Assembly: GCA_017449215.1 (NCBI GenBank)
Contig: JAFSJY010000046.1
Span: 19,663-83,662 of the forward strand
DNA: 64,000 bases
DNA from: Acholeplasmatales bacterium
GTDB taxonomy: Bacteria; Bacillota_I; Bacilli_A; Acholeplasmatales; Anaeroplasmataceae
Reading direction: 5' to 3'
Each line of letters starts with the position of its first letter. The first letter of the stretch is position 1. This document shows, piece after piece, positions 1 to 9,405 of this stretch. The translations under genes and the position numbers were made by a program. The notes below the pieces were generated by a model, which saw nothing but the letters and a program-made list of their open reading frames with translations, did no database searches and had not been told where the DNA came from.

Positions 1-16
1 TACATGGAGGTGGATT

Positions 17-814
17 ATGAAGATTTTATATAGAATCATGGATATTTTTTGTCATCCATCTCGCATAGTATTTTATTATAAGGATAAGATTTATGTTCTT
101 ATAATCCATCTATTAGCATTCGCCGCTATGGCTGTTGGAGTAACCGCGGCATTATCATATACTGATTATTATATTTCAAGAGAAGACGGTGAGGCCTTCT
201 CTAAGGCTATCTTTGAGTCAAAGCAGGTAGCTGAAATTGAATATAATGATTATAAGCTATCTGGAGAACAGGCAACTATTTCTGCAGGTGTGTTTAGAAT
301 TTATTTTAATATGGAACAGCCTACAACATATTCTAGTAGTGAATTTGTTGTAGTATTAGGTCAAGAGAAGGCTCGTGGCTATAGTGGTACTAAGCTTGTT
401 TATGAAATGGAATATAAGAATTTAAGCTCAAATTATAGCTTTAAGCTATCTGATCTAAAGAGTGGTAAAAATGAAAAGGAAATAGAGTTTGTGGATTTTA
501 TTTCTGTCTATTTAAGAGGCTTTGAGCATGAATATGCCACACAAACATTTTTAGGTGGTCTACGACTTATATTAGAATTCTATGGTATTTTACTAATTGC
601 GATGTTTATATTTACATATTTAATAAATCCAACAATTAAGTTTGAGGTTAGAGCTAGATTAATGATATATGATAGCTTAATTTTCTTCTTTATCTTTAGT
701 CTTGCCTTCATATTTAATGTTGAATTCCTAGAATATTTAGCATTTGCCATAGCGTTATTTTATTCATCTATAACATTTAGACATATTATAAGAATTAATA
801 AGAATGGGAAGTAA
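17..814 (+). CDS. Membrane protein, DUF1189-like (tentative)
   Basis: A 265-residue integral membrane protein. One hydrophobic segment lies near residues 26-46. A roughly 130-residue polar stretch follows, probably extracytoplasmic, and then three closely spaced C-terminal segments from about residue 180 to 255. This one-plus-three topology and the N-terminal HPSRIVFYYKDK-type motif resemble DUF1189 proteins, but the match is from memory and weak. No catalytic motif is seen. The start follows a strong GGAGGTGG site. The gene ends 5 bases before polC and is probably cotranscribed with it. Function is unknown. Confidence 0.6.
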   Translation: MKILYRIMDIFCHPSRIVFYYKDKIYVLIIHLLAFAAMAVGVTAALSYTDYYISREDGEAFSKAIFESKQVAEIEYNDYKLSGEQATISAGVFRIYFNMEQPTTYSSSEFVVVLGQEKARGYSGTKLVYEMEYKNLSSNYSFKLSDLKSGKNEKEIEFVDFISVYLRGFEHEYATQTFLGGLRLILEFYGILLIAMFIFTYLINPTIKFEVRARLMIYDSLIFFFIFSLAFIFNVEFLEYLAFAIALFYSSITFRHIIRINKNGK

Positions 815-819
815 TATCA

Positions 820-3800
820 ATGTATTTAAGAGAAATGCTATTGAATAGTGGGCTTATCGATTCTAATAAGCTATTAGAATTAGAATGCACATTAAAGAAG
901 TATAGTAAGAGAATAAATATTAATATTAAATTAGATAATAGCTTAAGCTTTAGCGATTATGTTAAATTTTTAGATACTATTAAGTCATTTTTAAAGCCAC
1001 TAAATTGTGGTATTTTTATTGATGTCAAATATAATAATATGACTTTATCATTAGATGAATTAAATGAATATACTCATAATATCTTAAATTCATTAGAGGA
1101 ATCATATCCAAGAATTAAGGCATTAACTAATGATGAGCCAGTTATTGATGATAAATCTATTTCATTTGTTGTTGCGTGTGACGCGAGAGGACTAGATGAT
1201 TTAATTAATCTTGTTAGAGATGAATTTGATTCATATGGATTAAAGTATGAAATAAATTTAAAATATAACGAAAATGAATCTATTGAAAATCAAATAAGAG
1301 AAATTGATAATCAAATTGAAAAGCACTTAGCTGAAATTCAAAAGGAAGCAGAAGAAATTACTAAGGCTAATAAGATTATTAATGAGGAAAAGGGTAAGTA
1401 TAAGTCATATAGACCTACAGAGGTTATCCCTATTAAGTCTATACCAATGACATATGAGGAATTGGGTCAATACACATATGAAAATGGTAAGGGCGCCGTT
1501 ATGATTGAAGGATATATCTTCGGTGAGGTTGATATGAGAGTTATGACTAGAGGTAAAAGTGCTGGTCTATTAACTATTAAGGTTACTGATGAAACAGATT
1601 CAATTCTAGTTAAGAAATGGTGTAGAAGTGAAACTGAAAGAGATACATTCGTTGATTCATTGAAGGCAGGCTCTACAGTTAGAGTTGTTGGTAATTTAGA
1701 ATACGATGCGTATGCTAAGGCTATTATTGTTTCAGCTAATAGTATTGAGATAACTGGTAAGCATACTGATGAGGTTATTGTAGATAATAATGAAGAAAAG
1801 CGTGTAGAGCTACATTTACATACAAAGATGAGTGCGCTAGATGGTGTAACTGACGCTGGTGATTATGTAAAGGCTGCGGTAGCTTGGGGCTGGAAGGGTA
1901 TTGCCCTAACAGACTTAAATGGTGTTTACGCCATTCCTGATATTGAGCATGCCGTTAAAGGATTAGGTGATAAGGCAGCTGACTTTAAGCCTATCTATGG
2001 TACTGAGCTATCATTTGTTGATGATACTAAATTCTTTATTACATTTGATGAAAGAGATATTAATTTAAAGGAAGCTACATATGTTGTTTATGATATTGAA
2101 ACAACAGGCTTTTCTCAGGAATATGATAGAATCATTGAAATTGCCGCTCATAAGGTTAGAGGCGGAATTATCGTTGATGAATTTGAGGTATTTGTAAATC
2201 CTGAAATGCCTATTCCTGCAAAGATTACAGCATTAACATCTATTACTGATGAGGATGTTAAGAATGCTGAAACTATCGATAAGGTAATTCCTAAGTTTAT
2301 GGAATTCGCTAAGGATTCTATTTTAGTAGCTCATAATGCTAAATTCGACGTTGGTATGGTTTATGCTAATATTAAGAGATTAGGTATGAATTATGAAGAG
2401 CTACCTGTAATCGATACCTTAAATTTATTCCGTGCTGGATATTCTAATGAGGTTAAAACATTTGGTTTAAAATCATTATCTAAATACTTTAAGGTTAAGC
2501 AGGAGCAGCACCATAGAGCAACAGATGACACTAGAGTAACTGCACTTTGCTTCATTCAAATGCTAAATGATTTATATTCTAAGGGAATTGTAAATTATAA
2601 GGATATTAATTCTACAATTGATCCTAATGAGCATTGGAAGCATTTAATTACAAAGGAATCACATATTACATTCCTAGCTAAGAATAAGAGTGGTAATAAG
2701 AATCTATATAAATTAGTATCAGATGCCCTAACAGTTCATATGTATAAGGGTGATGCTAAAGCATTAAGATCCGTTATTGAAAAATATAGAGAGGGTCTAT
2801 TAGTTGGTTCTTCATCATCTAATGGCGAGGTTTGGACACTTGCTTCAACAAGAAGTGAGGAAGAAACATTAGAGGCTATGTCTTATTATGATTATATTGA
2901 GGTTTCTCCTCCATCTTGCTACTCACATTTATATGAGGATTATGCAGAGGGTAAGGATGCTATTATAGATATCATAAAGAAGATTATTAGATTAGCTAAG
3001 TCAATTAATAAGCCAGTTGTTGCAACATCTGATTGTTATTATTTAAGACATTCAGAAAAGAAATATAGAGAAATATTAATTGCATCTCCTAAGCTAGGTG
3101 GAGGTCAGCATGATTTAGCAACTGCTAAAATCATTCCTAATAACCACCTAAGAACTACTACAGAGATGCTAGAGGAATTTAATTTCTTAGATAAGGATTT
3201 AGCACATGAAATTGTAATTGAAAATCCTAATAAGATTTTAGATATGGTAGAAAAGTTTGATGCCTTCTCACCTGATATGTTCGCTCCAAGAGATGATCAA
3301 TTTAAGGATAATCCTGTTGTTAATTATGTAAAATCAATTAATGAGGAATCAAGAAGAATTGTAAATGAGCATGTTACTGCAACATATGGTGATAAGCCTC
3401 ATCCAATTATTCTAAAGAGAGTAGAAAGAGAATTAAATTCAATTATATCTTCAGGATATATGTCAGTTTATTATATTTCTCACCTATTAGTTAAAAAGTC
3501 ACTAGATGATGGATATCTAGTAGGCTCAAGAGGATCAGTAGGCTCATCATTAGTAGCGACTATGATGGATATTACTGAGGTTAATCCATTAAAGCCACAT
3601 TATGTTTGTAAAAAATGTAAATTCCATACATTTAAAATGACTAAGGAAGAATTAGCTGAATATGGCTTAACTGATTTAGAGGCACCTTTCCAGGAAAAGC
3701 TTCAAAGTGTTGATTCAGGCTTTGACCTAGATGATGCAGTATGCCCAGTTTGTGGCGAAAAGCTTTCTAAGAATGGTCAGGATATTCCGTTTGAAACATT

Positions 3801-5313
3801 CCTAGGCTTTGAGGGAGATAAGACACCAGATATCGACTTAAACTTCTCTGGTGAATATCAGGCTAAGGCCCATGAATATATTAGAACAGTATTTGGTAAT
3901 GATAATGCCTTCCGTGGTGGTACTGTAGCCACAATAGCTGATAAGGTAGGCTTTGGCTATGTTAAGGGCTATTGTGAAAAGAAAAATATCACATTAAGAG
4001 AATGTGAAATTGAAAGATTAGCAACTCATCTAGATGGTGTAAGAAGATCTACAGGACAGCACCCAGGTGGTATCGTTGTAGTTCCTAATTATGTAGATAT
4101 TTATGATGTTACTCCATTCCAGTATCCAGCAGATGATACTGAATCAGTATGGAGAACAACACATTATGATTATCATAAGTTTGAAGCAAACCTATTAAAG
4201 TTTGATATTCTAGGACACGATGATCCTACTATTATTAGATATTTAATGAACTATGTTCATGATCATCAGGATGAATTCCCATTTACAAGAGCACAGGATA
4301 TCCCACTAGATGATAGAGAGGTATTACAGCTATTTGAGGGAACTGAGGTAATTGGTGTTACTAAGGAGGAGCTAGGCTGCGAGGTCGCATCCTTTGGTGT
4401 TCCTGAATATGGTACTAGATTCGTTCAAAACATGCTAGTTGAAACAAAGCCTAAGACATTTGCTCAGCTAGTTAAGATTTCAGGTCTTTCTCATGGTACA
4501 GACGTATGGAGTACAAATGCTCAGGATTTAGTAAATGGTAAGACTGAATTTGGTGAAATTCCATTTGCACAGGTTATAGGATGTCGTGACGATATCATGG
4601 TTGACCTAATGAAATATCTAGCCCCTAAGGATGCCTTTGATATTATGGAATTCGTAAGAAAGGGTAAGCTTTATAAGGGTGGAGCTGATAAATGGGCTAA
4701 GTATTCAGCTAAGATGAAGGAGGCAGGAGTACCAGATTGGTATATCTTCTCATGCTCAAAGATTAAGTACATGTTCCCTAAGGCTCATGCTATTGCCTAC
4801 GTTATGATGGCATTACGTATTGCTTGGTTTAAGGTTCATTATCCTAAGCTATTCTATAGTGCTTGGCTATCTAAGAGAGCTAAGGGCTATTCTGTACAAG
4901 CATTCCTTGGTGGTCCTCAGGCGATAAGAGCTAAGATTGAAGAAATTAAATCAAAGGGTAGTACAACAGCTACAGACGATGATTTAATTACTGCACTTCA
5001 AATCGCGCTTGAAATGACATTAAGAGGAATTAGATTCCTACCAGTTGATATTAATAAATCATCTGCCACTGTATTTGAAATAGAAGGAGATAATTTAAGA
5101 ATACCTTTCGTTGCCGTAGATAAGCTTGGTGAAAATGCCGCTTTAAATATCGTTCAGGCAAGAGAGGAAAGACCATTCTCATCTATTAAGGATGCTATTA
5201 AGCGTGGTAAGATTAATAATACTATTGCAGATATGTTTAGAGAAAACAGATTCTTTGCTGGCTTACCAGAGGATGATGTTGAAAAAACAGAAGGATTATT
5301 TGCATTCATGTAA
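820..5313 (+). CDS. polC: DNA polymerase III alpha subunit, PolC type
   Basis: The replicative polymerase of low-GC Gram-positives, 1497 residues, full length for the family. Domains in order: an N-terminal region, an OB fold near 225-300, a PHP domain opening with VELHLHTKMSALDG near 329, and an inserted proofreading exonuclease near 420-600 whose first motif is YDIETTG. The catalytic palm carries GSRGSVGSS near 898 and PDIDLNFS near 1004, with CKKC and CPVC zinc ligands between them. STGQHPGG is near 1077. The exonuclease-within-PHP arrangement separates PolC from DnaE. It starts 5 bases after the upstream membrane gene and ends in a clear terminator. Confidence 0.98.
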   Translation: MYLREMLLNSGLIDSNKLLELECTLKKYSKRININIKLDNSLSFSDYVKFLDTIKSFLKPLNCGIFIDVKYNNMTLSLDELNEYTHNILNSLEESYPRIKALTNDEPVIDDKSISFVVACDARGLDDLINLVRDEFDSYGLKYEINLKYNENESIENQIREIDNQIEKHLAEIQKEAEEITKANKIINEEKGKYKSYRPTEVIPIKSIPMTYEELGQYTYENGKGAVMIEGYIFGEVDMRVMTRGKSAGLLTIKVTDETDSILVKKWCRSETERDTFVDSLKAGSTVRVVGNLEYDAYAKAIIVSANSIEITGKHTDEVIVDNNEEKRVELHLHTKMSALDGVTDAGDYVKAAVAWGWKGIALTDLNGVYAIPDIEHAVKGLGDKAADFKPIYGTELSFVDDTKFFITFDERDINLKEATYVVYDIETTGFSQEYDRIIEIAAHKVRGGIIVDEFEVFVNPEMPIPAKITALTSITDEDVKNAETIDKVIPKFMEFAKDSILVAHNAKFDVGMVYANIKRLGMNYEELPVIDTLNLFRAGYSNEVKTFGLKSLSKYFKVKQEQHHRATDDTRVTALCFIQMLNDLYSKGIVNYKDINSTIDPNEHWKHLITKESHITFLAKNKSGNKNLYKLVSDALTVHMYKGDAKALRSVIEKYREGLLVGSSSSNGEVWTLASTRSEEETLEAMSYYDYIEVSPPSCYSHLYEDYAEGKDAIIDIIKKIIRLAKSINKPVVATSDCYYLRHSEKKYREILIASPKLGGGQHDLATAKIIPNNHLRTTTEMLEEFNFLDKDLAHEIVIENPNKILDMVEKFDAFSPDMFAPRDDQFKDNPVVNYVKSINEESRRIVNEHVTATYGDKPHPIILKRVERELNSIISSGYMSVYYISHLLVKKSLDDGYLVGSRGSVGSSLVATMMDITEVNPLKPHYVCKKCKFHTFKMTKEELAEYGLTDLEAPFQEKLQSVDSGFDLDDAVCPVCGEKLSKNGQDIPFETFLGFEGDKTPDIDLNFSGEYQAKAHEYIRTVFGNDNAFRGGTVATIADKVGFGYVKGYCEKKNITLRECEIERLATHLDGVRRSTGQHPGGIVVVPNYVDIYDVTPFQYPADDTESVWRTTHYDYHKFEANLLKFDILGHDDPTIIRYLMNYVHDHQDEFPFTRAQDIPLDDREVLQLFEGTEVIGVTKEELGCEVASFGVPEYGTRFVQNMLVETKPKTFAQLVKISGLSHGTDVWSTNAQDLVNGKTEFGEIPFAQVIGCRDDIMVDLMKYLAPKDAFDIMEFVRKGKLYKGGADKWAKYSAKMKEAGVPDWYIFSCSKIKYMFPKAHAIAYVMMALRIAWFKVHYPKLFYSAWLSKRAKGYSVQAFLGGPQAIRAKIEEIKSKGSTTATDDDLITALQIALEMTLRGIRFLPVDINKSSATVFEIEGDNLRIPFVAVDKLGENAALNIVQAREERPFSSIKDAIKRGKINNTIADMFRENRFFAGLPEDDVEKTEGLFAFM

Positions 5314-5339
5314 GAAGAGACCAACAATCTCTTCTTTTT
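5312..5339 (+). terminator. Rho-independent terminator after polC
   Basis: AAGAAGAGA pairs with TCTCTTCTT across a short loop, followed by a T run. The hairpin begins at the polC stop codon. Confidence 0.8.
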
Positions 5340-5423
5340 GGTATTTTGTGTGATTTTGTCAATAATACTTTTTTGTTATCTATTTTATGCTATAATATTT
5401 TTGGTAAATAAAGGAGGCAAAAG

Positions 5424-6164
5424 ATGAGAACAAATTTATTTGACAAAATAGATACTTCATCAAGCTACTATGATGAGGTAGATAGAGCTTCTGTAAAAGG
5501 TATTATTTTTAAGACAGTAATTTTATTATTATTAGCAGTTACATCAGCTACTATGCTATTTATATTCTTACCTGAAATGCTAAATGATGAAAGTAAGATT
5601 ATACCATTCTATGCTTTATTAATTGTATCTTCAATTATTGCATTAATTTGTGGTATAGCTGGTAGATTTGAAACAAGAGCTACAAAATATTTAGCAGTTA
5701 TTTATGCACTTGCTGAAGGTATAACAGTTGGTTTCTTAACTAGACTAGTAGAATATTATGTTCCTGGTGCTGGTATTATGGCCTTATCAGCAACATTTGC
5801 AATCTTCGCAGTTGTATTAATTTTATATTCAGTTGGTATTCTAAGAGCTACATCTAGATTAATGGGTATCTTTATCGCAGTAATGATTGGTGCGTTATTA
5901 TTATCAATAACATCATTAGTTGCTTGGTTCTTTGTTACAGATCATACATATTTCATAATTTGTATCGCAGTAGAGGTAGTGTTATTAATTGAGGGTGTAA
6001 TATCATTAGTATTTAATTTTGCTGAGGCAGATGCTGTTATTAAGGCTGGCTGCTCAAAGAATGCTGAATGGTGTGTATCACTAGGATTATCAATTAGCTT
6101 AATTTTCATTTATATTGATATTTTAAGATTAATCTTCTATATTGCTGCTGCTAATAGAAATTAA
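5424..6164 (+). CDS. Bax inhibitor-1/YccA-type membrane protein (Bax1-I family)
   Basis: A 246-residue protein with about seven membrane segments from residue 27 to 240. The segment reading LAEGITVGFLTRLVEYYVPG followed by LYSVGILRATSRLMG is typical of the bacterial Bax1-I branch (the family I know as PF12811), where an EG pair and PGI-like turn are conserved. Members are cytoplasmic-membrane proteins of unknown function, distantly related to BI-1 calcium-leak channels. The start follows AGGAGGC. The gene stands alone between two terminators. Confidence 0.85.
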   Translation: MRTNLFDKIDTSSSYYDEVDRASVKGIIFKTVILLLLAVTSATMLFIFLPEMLNDESKIIPFYALLIVSSIIALICGIAGRFETRATKYLAVIYALAEGITVGFLTRLVEYYVPGAGIMALSATFAIFAVVLILYSVGILRATSRLMGIFIAVMIGALLLSITSLVAWFFVTDHTYFIICIAVEVVLLIEGVISLVFNFAEADAVIKAGCSKNAEWCVSLGLSISLIFIYIDILRLIFYIAAANRN

Positions 6165-6171
6165 TAAAAAT

Positions 6172-6199
6172 AGGATAGCTTCATGCTATCCTTTAAATT
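6172..6199 (+). terminator. Terminator after the Bax1-I gene
   Basis: AGGATAGC and GCTATCCT form an 8-bp stem with a 5-base loop, followed by TTTAAATTT. Confidence 0.8.
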
Positions 6200-6215
6200 T
6201 GTCTAAGGAGTCTTT

Positions 6216-6839
6216 ATGTCAAATTATATTTTTGATGTTGATGGCACATTATTAGATTCATATGGTGGTATATTAGAATCTGTAATGGATGTCATAAAAT
6301 TAAATAATTATAATATGAATTCTAAGGATGCCTTAGATTTTATATTAAAATATGCAGTCTTTGATTTATTCTATAAAATAGAAAAAGAAACTAATATTCC
6401 TTTTGATAAGGTGCTAGAGGAATATAAGAAATCTAGGTTAAGAACTCAGGATAATTATGCTATTATGCCTAATTGTAAGAAAATGCTTAATGAGCTTAAG
6501 AATAATGGTGCTAAATTATTTATTTTCACTCATAAGGGTGAAGCAATTAACCATATAGTAGAAAATGATTTTAAGGGCATTTTTATTGATGTAATTCATG
6601 CCTTTGGTCATGATTTTAAAAGAAAGCCTAGTAGCTATTCAATAGATTATTTAGTAAACAAATATGATCTAGATAGAGATGATACCTATTATGTAGGAGA
6701 TAGACCTATCGATATTGAATGTGCTTATAATAGTAATATTAAATCTATTTTCTATAATGAAAAAAATATAGGCCTAAAATATAAGCCTACATATAGAATA
6801 AATGATTTAATTGAAATAGTAGATATAGAAAAGAAATAA
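6216..6839 (+). CDS. HAD-superfamily phosphatase (phosphoglycolate phosphatase-like)
   Basis: A 207-residue subfamily I HAD hydrolase. Motif I is FDVDGTLLDS near residues 6-15, where the first Asp is the nucleophile. Motif II is FTHKG near 104, the Lys motif RKPSS is near 130, and motif III is YVGDRPIDIE near 158-167. A helical cap lies between motifs I and II. Such enzymes hydrolyse small phosphate monoesters; the substrate cannot be told from sequence. It is a single-gene unit with a terminator overlapping the stop codon and shared with the convergent neighbour. Confidence 0.9.
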   Translation: MSNYIFDVDGTLLDSYGGILESVMDVIKLNNYNMNSKDALDFILKYAVFDLFYKIEKETNIPFDKVLEEYKKSRLRTQDNYAIMPNCKKMLNELKNNGAKLFIFTHKGEAINHIVENDFKGIFIDVIHAFGHDFKRKPSSYSIDYLVNKYDLDRDDTYYVGDRPIDIECAYNSNIKSIFYNEKNIGLKYKPTYRINDLIEIVDIEKK

Positions 6840-6859
6840 GCTCCATGTGGAGCTTTTTC
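6838..6859 (+). terminator. Terminator between convergent genes
   Basis: AAGCTCC and GGAGCTT flank a small loop, followed by TTTTT on the plus strand. The minus-strand reading is also T-rich, so it may work for both converging genes. Confidence 0.75.
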
Positions 6860-7332
6860 TAACCCTTATAAATGAAATATCTCTTTCCGGCTTTAATAAC
6901 ATTAACCTCTTCAACATTAGAATCAAGATTAATGATTGTGCCATTTCTTTCATATTCAACACCTTCAACGATAGAAGTAACCTTACCTTCCTCAGTAGAT
7001 GTTACATAATATGCCTTATTATCCTTACTGTTAATAATAACTGAATATTTCTTTATTTCCTTTTCACCAAATACAAGTAATTGGCTATCATTTATAAAAT
7101 TACCATGAAGTGATTGAGCAAATGTAGCATCCTTTTCATAACAAGTAAATGCGATATTTGCATTATTATATGAACTTTCAATTTTTGATTCTAAAACAGC
7201 ATTATTTACAGATGCCTTAGCCTTATTAAAGAATTTTGAAAATCCATTTTCCTTTTTTTCTTTCTTTTCGCTTTTTTCGCCATCCTCAACTACTTCGGCG
7301 TCAATAGCTTCCTTTTTTTCTTTCTCGTTCAT
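6859..7332 (-). CDS. Uncharacterised protein, charged N-terminus
   Basis: A 157-residue protein I do not recognise. The first 35 residues are almost all Glu and Lys and are probably disordered. Residues 36-60 look helical. From about 60 to 157 the alternating pattern (AFTCYEKDATFAQ, YSVIINSKDNKAYYVTS) suggests a small beta-rich domain. There is no signal peptide or membrane segment. GGAGG lies about 9 bases before the start. It is divergent from yqeY and faces a shared control region at 7333-7481. Confidence 0.7.
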   Translation of the reverse strand: MNEKEKKEAIDAEVVEDGEKSEKKEKKENGFSKFFNKAKASVNNAVLESKIESSYNNANIAFTCYEKDATFAQSLHGNFINDSQLLVFGEKEIKKYSVIINSKDNKAYYVTSTEEGKVTSIVEGVEYERNGTIINLDSNVEEVNVIKAGKRYFIYKG

Positions 7333-7393
7333 TACATTTTTCCTCCAAAATTGTACTAATAATTATAACATGTGAATTGTTAATCTTCTATAT

Positions 7394-7409
7394 TGAAAAT
7401 GCATTTTCA
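7394..7409. promoter_or_regulatory. Perfect 16-bp palindrome in a divergent promoter region
   Basis: TGAAAATGCATTTTCA is identical on both strands. It lies between the divergent gene at 7332 and yqeY, just upstream of the yqeY promoter. It may be an operator. No regulator is assignable. Confidence 0.4.
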
Positions 7410-7423
7410 TAAAATTGGCTTTA

Positions 7424-7452
7424 TTTACTTTGTATAGTAAAAGAGTTATAAT
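7424..7452 (+). promoter_or_regulatory. Sigma-A-type promoter for yqeY
   Basis: TTTACT at 7424-7429 and TATAAT at 7447-7452 are separated by 17 bases, about 30 bases before the yqeY start. Confidence 0.6.
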
Positions 7453-7481
7453 TATTAATAGTTTATGGAGGTTTAATTAAG

Positions 7482-7907
7482 ATGATTTTTGATGATTTAC
7501 AAAAGGCTAATATCCAAACAATGAAGGATCATGACAAGGTAGCTCATGAGGTTATTTCATTAGTATTTGGTAAGGCTAAGAATACTGCAATTGACAAGGG
7601 CTATGAGGATAGAAAGCTTCCAGATGCTGAATGCTTACAGCTTATCCAAAAGTTCATTAAGGAATTAGAGGAGGAGAAGCTAAGCTTTGAAAAGGCTGGT
7701 AGAGCAGAAACAGTTGAAAAGCTAGCTACTCAACAAAAGATTTTAAGTGCTTATTTACCAAAGCAAATGACTGAGGATGAAATAAGAGCTGAAATTGCTA
7801 AGCTAGATGATAAGAAGGTACCTTCAGTAATGAAGCATTTTAAGGCTAATTTTGCTGGCAAATGTGATATGGGCCTAGTATCTAAGGTATGCAAGGAATT
7901 TAATTAA
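7482..7907 (+). CDS. yqeY: GatB/YqeY domain protein
   Basis: A 141-residue helical protein of the YqeY family, which resembles the tail domain of GatB. It shows the family pattern of an N-terminal helical bundle (DDLQKANIQTMKDHDK) followed by the YLPKQMTEDEIRAEIAKL segment and a closing KVMKHFKA-like helix. Family length is 145-150. The role is unclear and may involve tRNA amidotransfer or RNA binding. It is monocistronic, with GGAGG before the start and a terminator directly after. Confidence 0.92.
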   Translation: MIFDDLQKANIQTMKDHDKVAHEVISLVFGKAKNTAIDKGYEDRKLPDAECLQLIQKFIKELEEEKLSFEKAGRAETVEKLATQQKILSAYLPKQMTEDEIRAEIAKLDDKKVPSVMKHFKANFAGKCDMGLVSKVCKEFN

Positions 7908-7931
7908 AAACAGGAATTTCCTGTTTTTTCT
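7906..7931 (+). terminator. Terminator after yqeY
   Basis: ACAGG and CCTGT with flanking A and T runs form a compact hairpin ending in TTTTTT. Confidence 0.8.
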
Positions 7932-7992
7932 TTTCATTAACTTTTAATTGTTTAAAAATTATTATATAATTTTAAACACGGGGGATTCATAT

Positions 7993-8874
7993 ATGGAAAA
8001 GATTAGTTTAAAAGCAAATGATGGATTAGTACTATCATGTCTATATAATAAAGCTTTAAAGCCTATTGGTATTGTTCAAATTGTTCATGGAATGATTGAG
8101 CATAAGGAAAGATATGAAGACTTTATTAATTTTTTAAGTCAAAATGGTTATACAGTAATTATTTCTGATTTAAGAGGACATGGTGAATCTATTAATGATG
8201 AATATAAGCTAGGTCATATTGGAACTATTGAGCAAATGGTTGATGACCAAATGGTAGTTACTGAATATGTAAAGAAAAAGAATCCTCATTTACCACTTTA
8301 TATGTTCGCTCATTCAATGGGCTCATTGATTGGAAGAATGTATATTGAGCATCATGATGATGAATTAAAGAAGCTAATATTATCAGGTACTGTAGGCCGT
8401 CCATTTGGTGTAGAACTTGCGGTAATGATTGCTAATATGAATTCTAAGGGAAAGAAGCAATATAAGGCTTCTAAGACATTATGGAAATTTAGTAATGGTA
8501 TGTCAAAGGATCCATCATTAGATTGGTTAAGCTATAATAAGGAAAATATTGAAAGATATAGCAAGGATCCACTTTGTAATATTACGTTTGATAATCATTC
8601 ATATCAAACATTATTTAAGATGGTTCATTATACTGCTAAAAGAAAGAGATATGAATGTAAAAATCCATTACTTGAAATAAGAAGTGTTTCAGGCTTAGAT
8701 GATAGAACTACATTAGGAACTGATGGTGTTAAAAGAACATTAAAGTATTTAATGATGGCAGGATACCAGAAGCTATCATTTATTGAATATCCTAATATGA
8801 AGCATGAAATACTGCAAGAGGATAATAAGGAAGAAGTTTATAATGATGTTATAAAATTCTATGGTGAGGAATAA
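7993..8874 (+). CDS. Alpha/beta hydrolase, monoacylglycerol lipase-like
   Basis: A serine hydrolase of about 293 residues. The nucleophile elbow is AHSMGS (G-x-S-x-G type). The oxyanion-loop motif HGMIEHKERYEDF and the DLRGHGES segment are typical of lysophospholipase and monoacylglycerol lipases. Asp in SGLDDRT and His in NMKHEIL complete the triad. There is no signal peptide, so it acts in the cytoplasm, probably on short acyl esters. I chose ATG at 7993 because it follows GGGGGA; an upstream in-frame start at 7948 has no ribosome site. The stop overlaps the next start (TAATG). Confidence 0.9.
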   Translation: MEKISLKANDGLVLSCLYNKALKPIGIVQIVHGMIEHKERYEDFINFLSQNGYTVIISDLRGHGESINDEYKLGHIGTIEQMVDDQMVVTEYVKKKNPHLPLYMFAHSMGSLIGRMYIEHHDDELKKLILSGTVGRPFGVELAVMIANMNSKGKKQYKASKTLWKFSNGMSKDPSLDWLSYNKENIERYSKDPLCNITFDNHSYQTLFKMVHYTAKRKRYECKNPLLEIRSVSGLDDRTTLGTDGVKRTLKYLMMAGYQKLSFIEYPNMKHEILQEDNKEEVYNDVIKFYGEE

Positions 8875-9365
8875 TGTATTGTAGTAAATGTGGTAATGTC
8901 CTAGAAAAGAAATTTTTAGAAAAAGAAGGTATGATTAATTTTTGTTCTTCTTGTAATGAATATGTTTTTGATAGGACTAATGTTGCCGTAAGTATGATTA
9001 TATTAAATCCAGATGAGACTAAGATGCTATTTATTAAGCAATATGGTAAGGATAAATTCATATTAGTTGCTGGATATACAAATCCTGGTGAATCCTTAGA
9101 GCATACTGTCTATAGAGAAATGGGAGAAGAAATTGGAAGATACCCTAAATCTATAGAATTTAATATGTCTAAGTATTTCGCTCCATCAAATACATTAATT
9201 TCAAATTTCATTTGTAAGCTAACATCAATGGATATTTTCCCTAATGAGGAAATAGATTATTATGAATGGATTCCTCTTGAGGAAGCAAATGAAAAAATAG
9301 CTCAAGCTAGACTAGCAAGAGAATTTGTTAAGGAATTTTTCAATAAGAGAAAAAAATTAAATTAA
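8874..9365 (+). CDS. NUDIX hydrolase with N-terminal zinc ribbon
   Basis: A 163-residue protein. A CSKCGN...CSSCN zinc ribbon occupies residues 3-27. A complete NUDIX box follows from about residue 67: G-x5-E-x7-REMGEEIG. The architecture resembles the second half of NAD diphosphatase NudC, suggesting hydrolysis of a nucleoside diphosphate derivative, but the large NudC N-domain is absent. It shares TAATG with the preceding hydrolase and is translationally coupled to it. Confidence 0.9.
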   Translation: MYCSKCGNVLEKKFLEKEGMINFCSSCNEYVFDRTNVAVSMIILNPDETKMLFIKQYGKDKFILVAGYTNPGESLEHTVYREMGEEIGRYPKSIEFNMSKYFAPSNTLISNFICKLTSMDIFPNEEIDYYEWIPLEEANEKIAQARLAREFVKEFFNKRKKLN

Positions 9366-9405
9366 AACTTTTGTTTTAGGCTCTTTATATGTTAAAATTG
9401 AATTA

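Noticed and set aside
6847..7044. Plus-strand frame of 65 codons after the HAD gene
   Set aside because: It begins in the terminator and is antisense to the better supported minus-strand gene.
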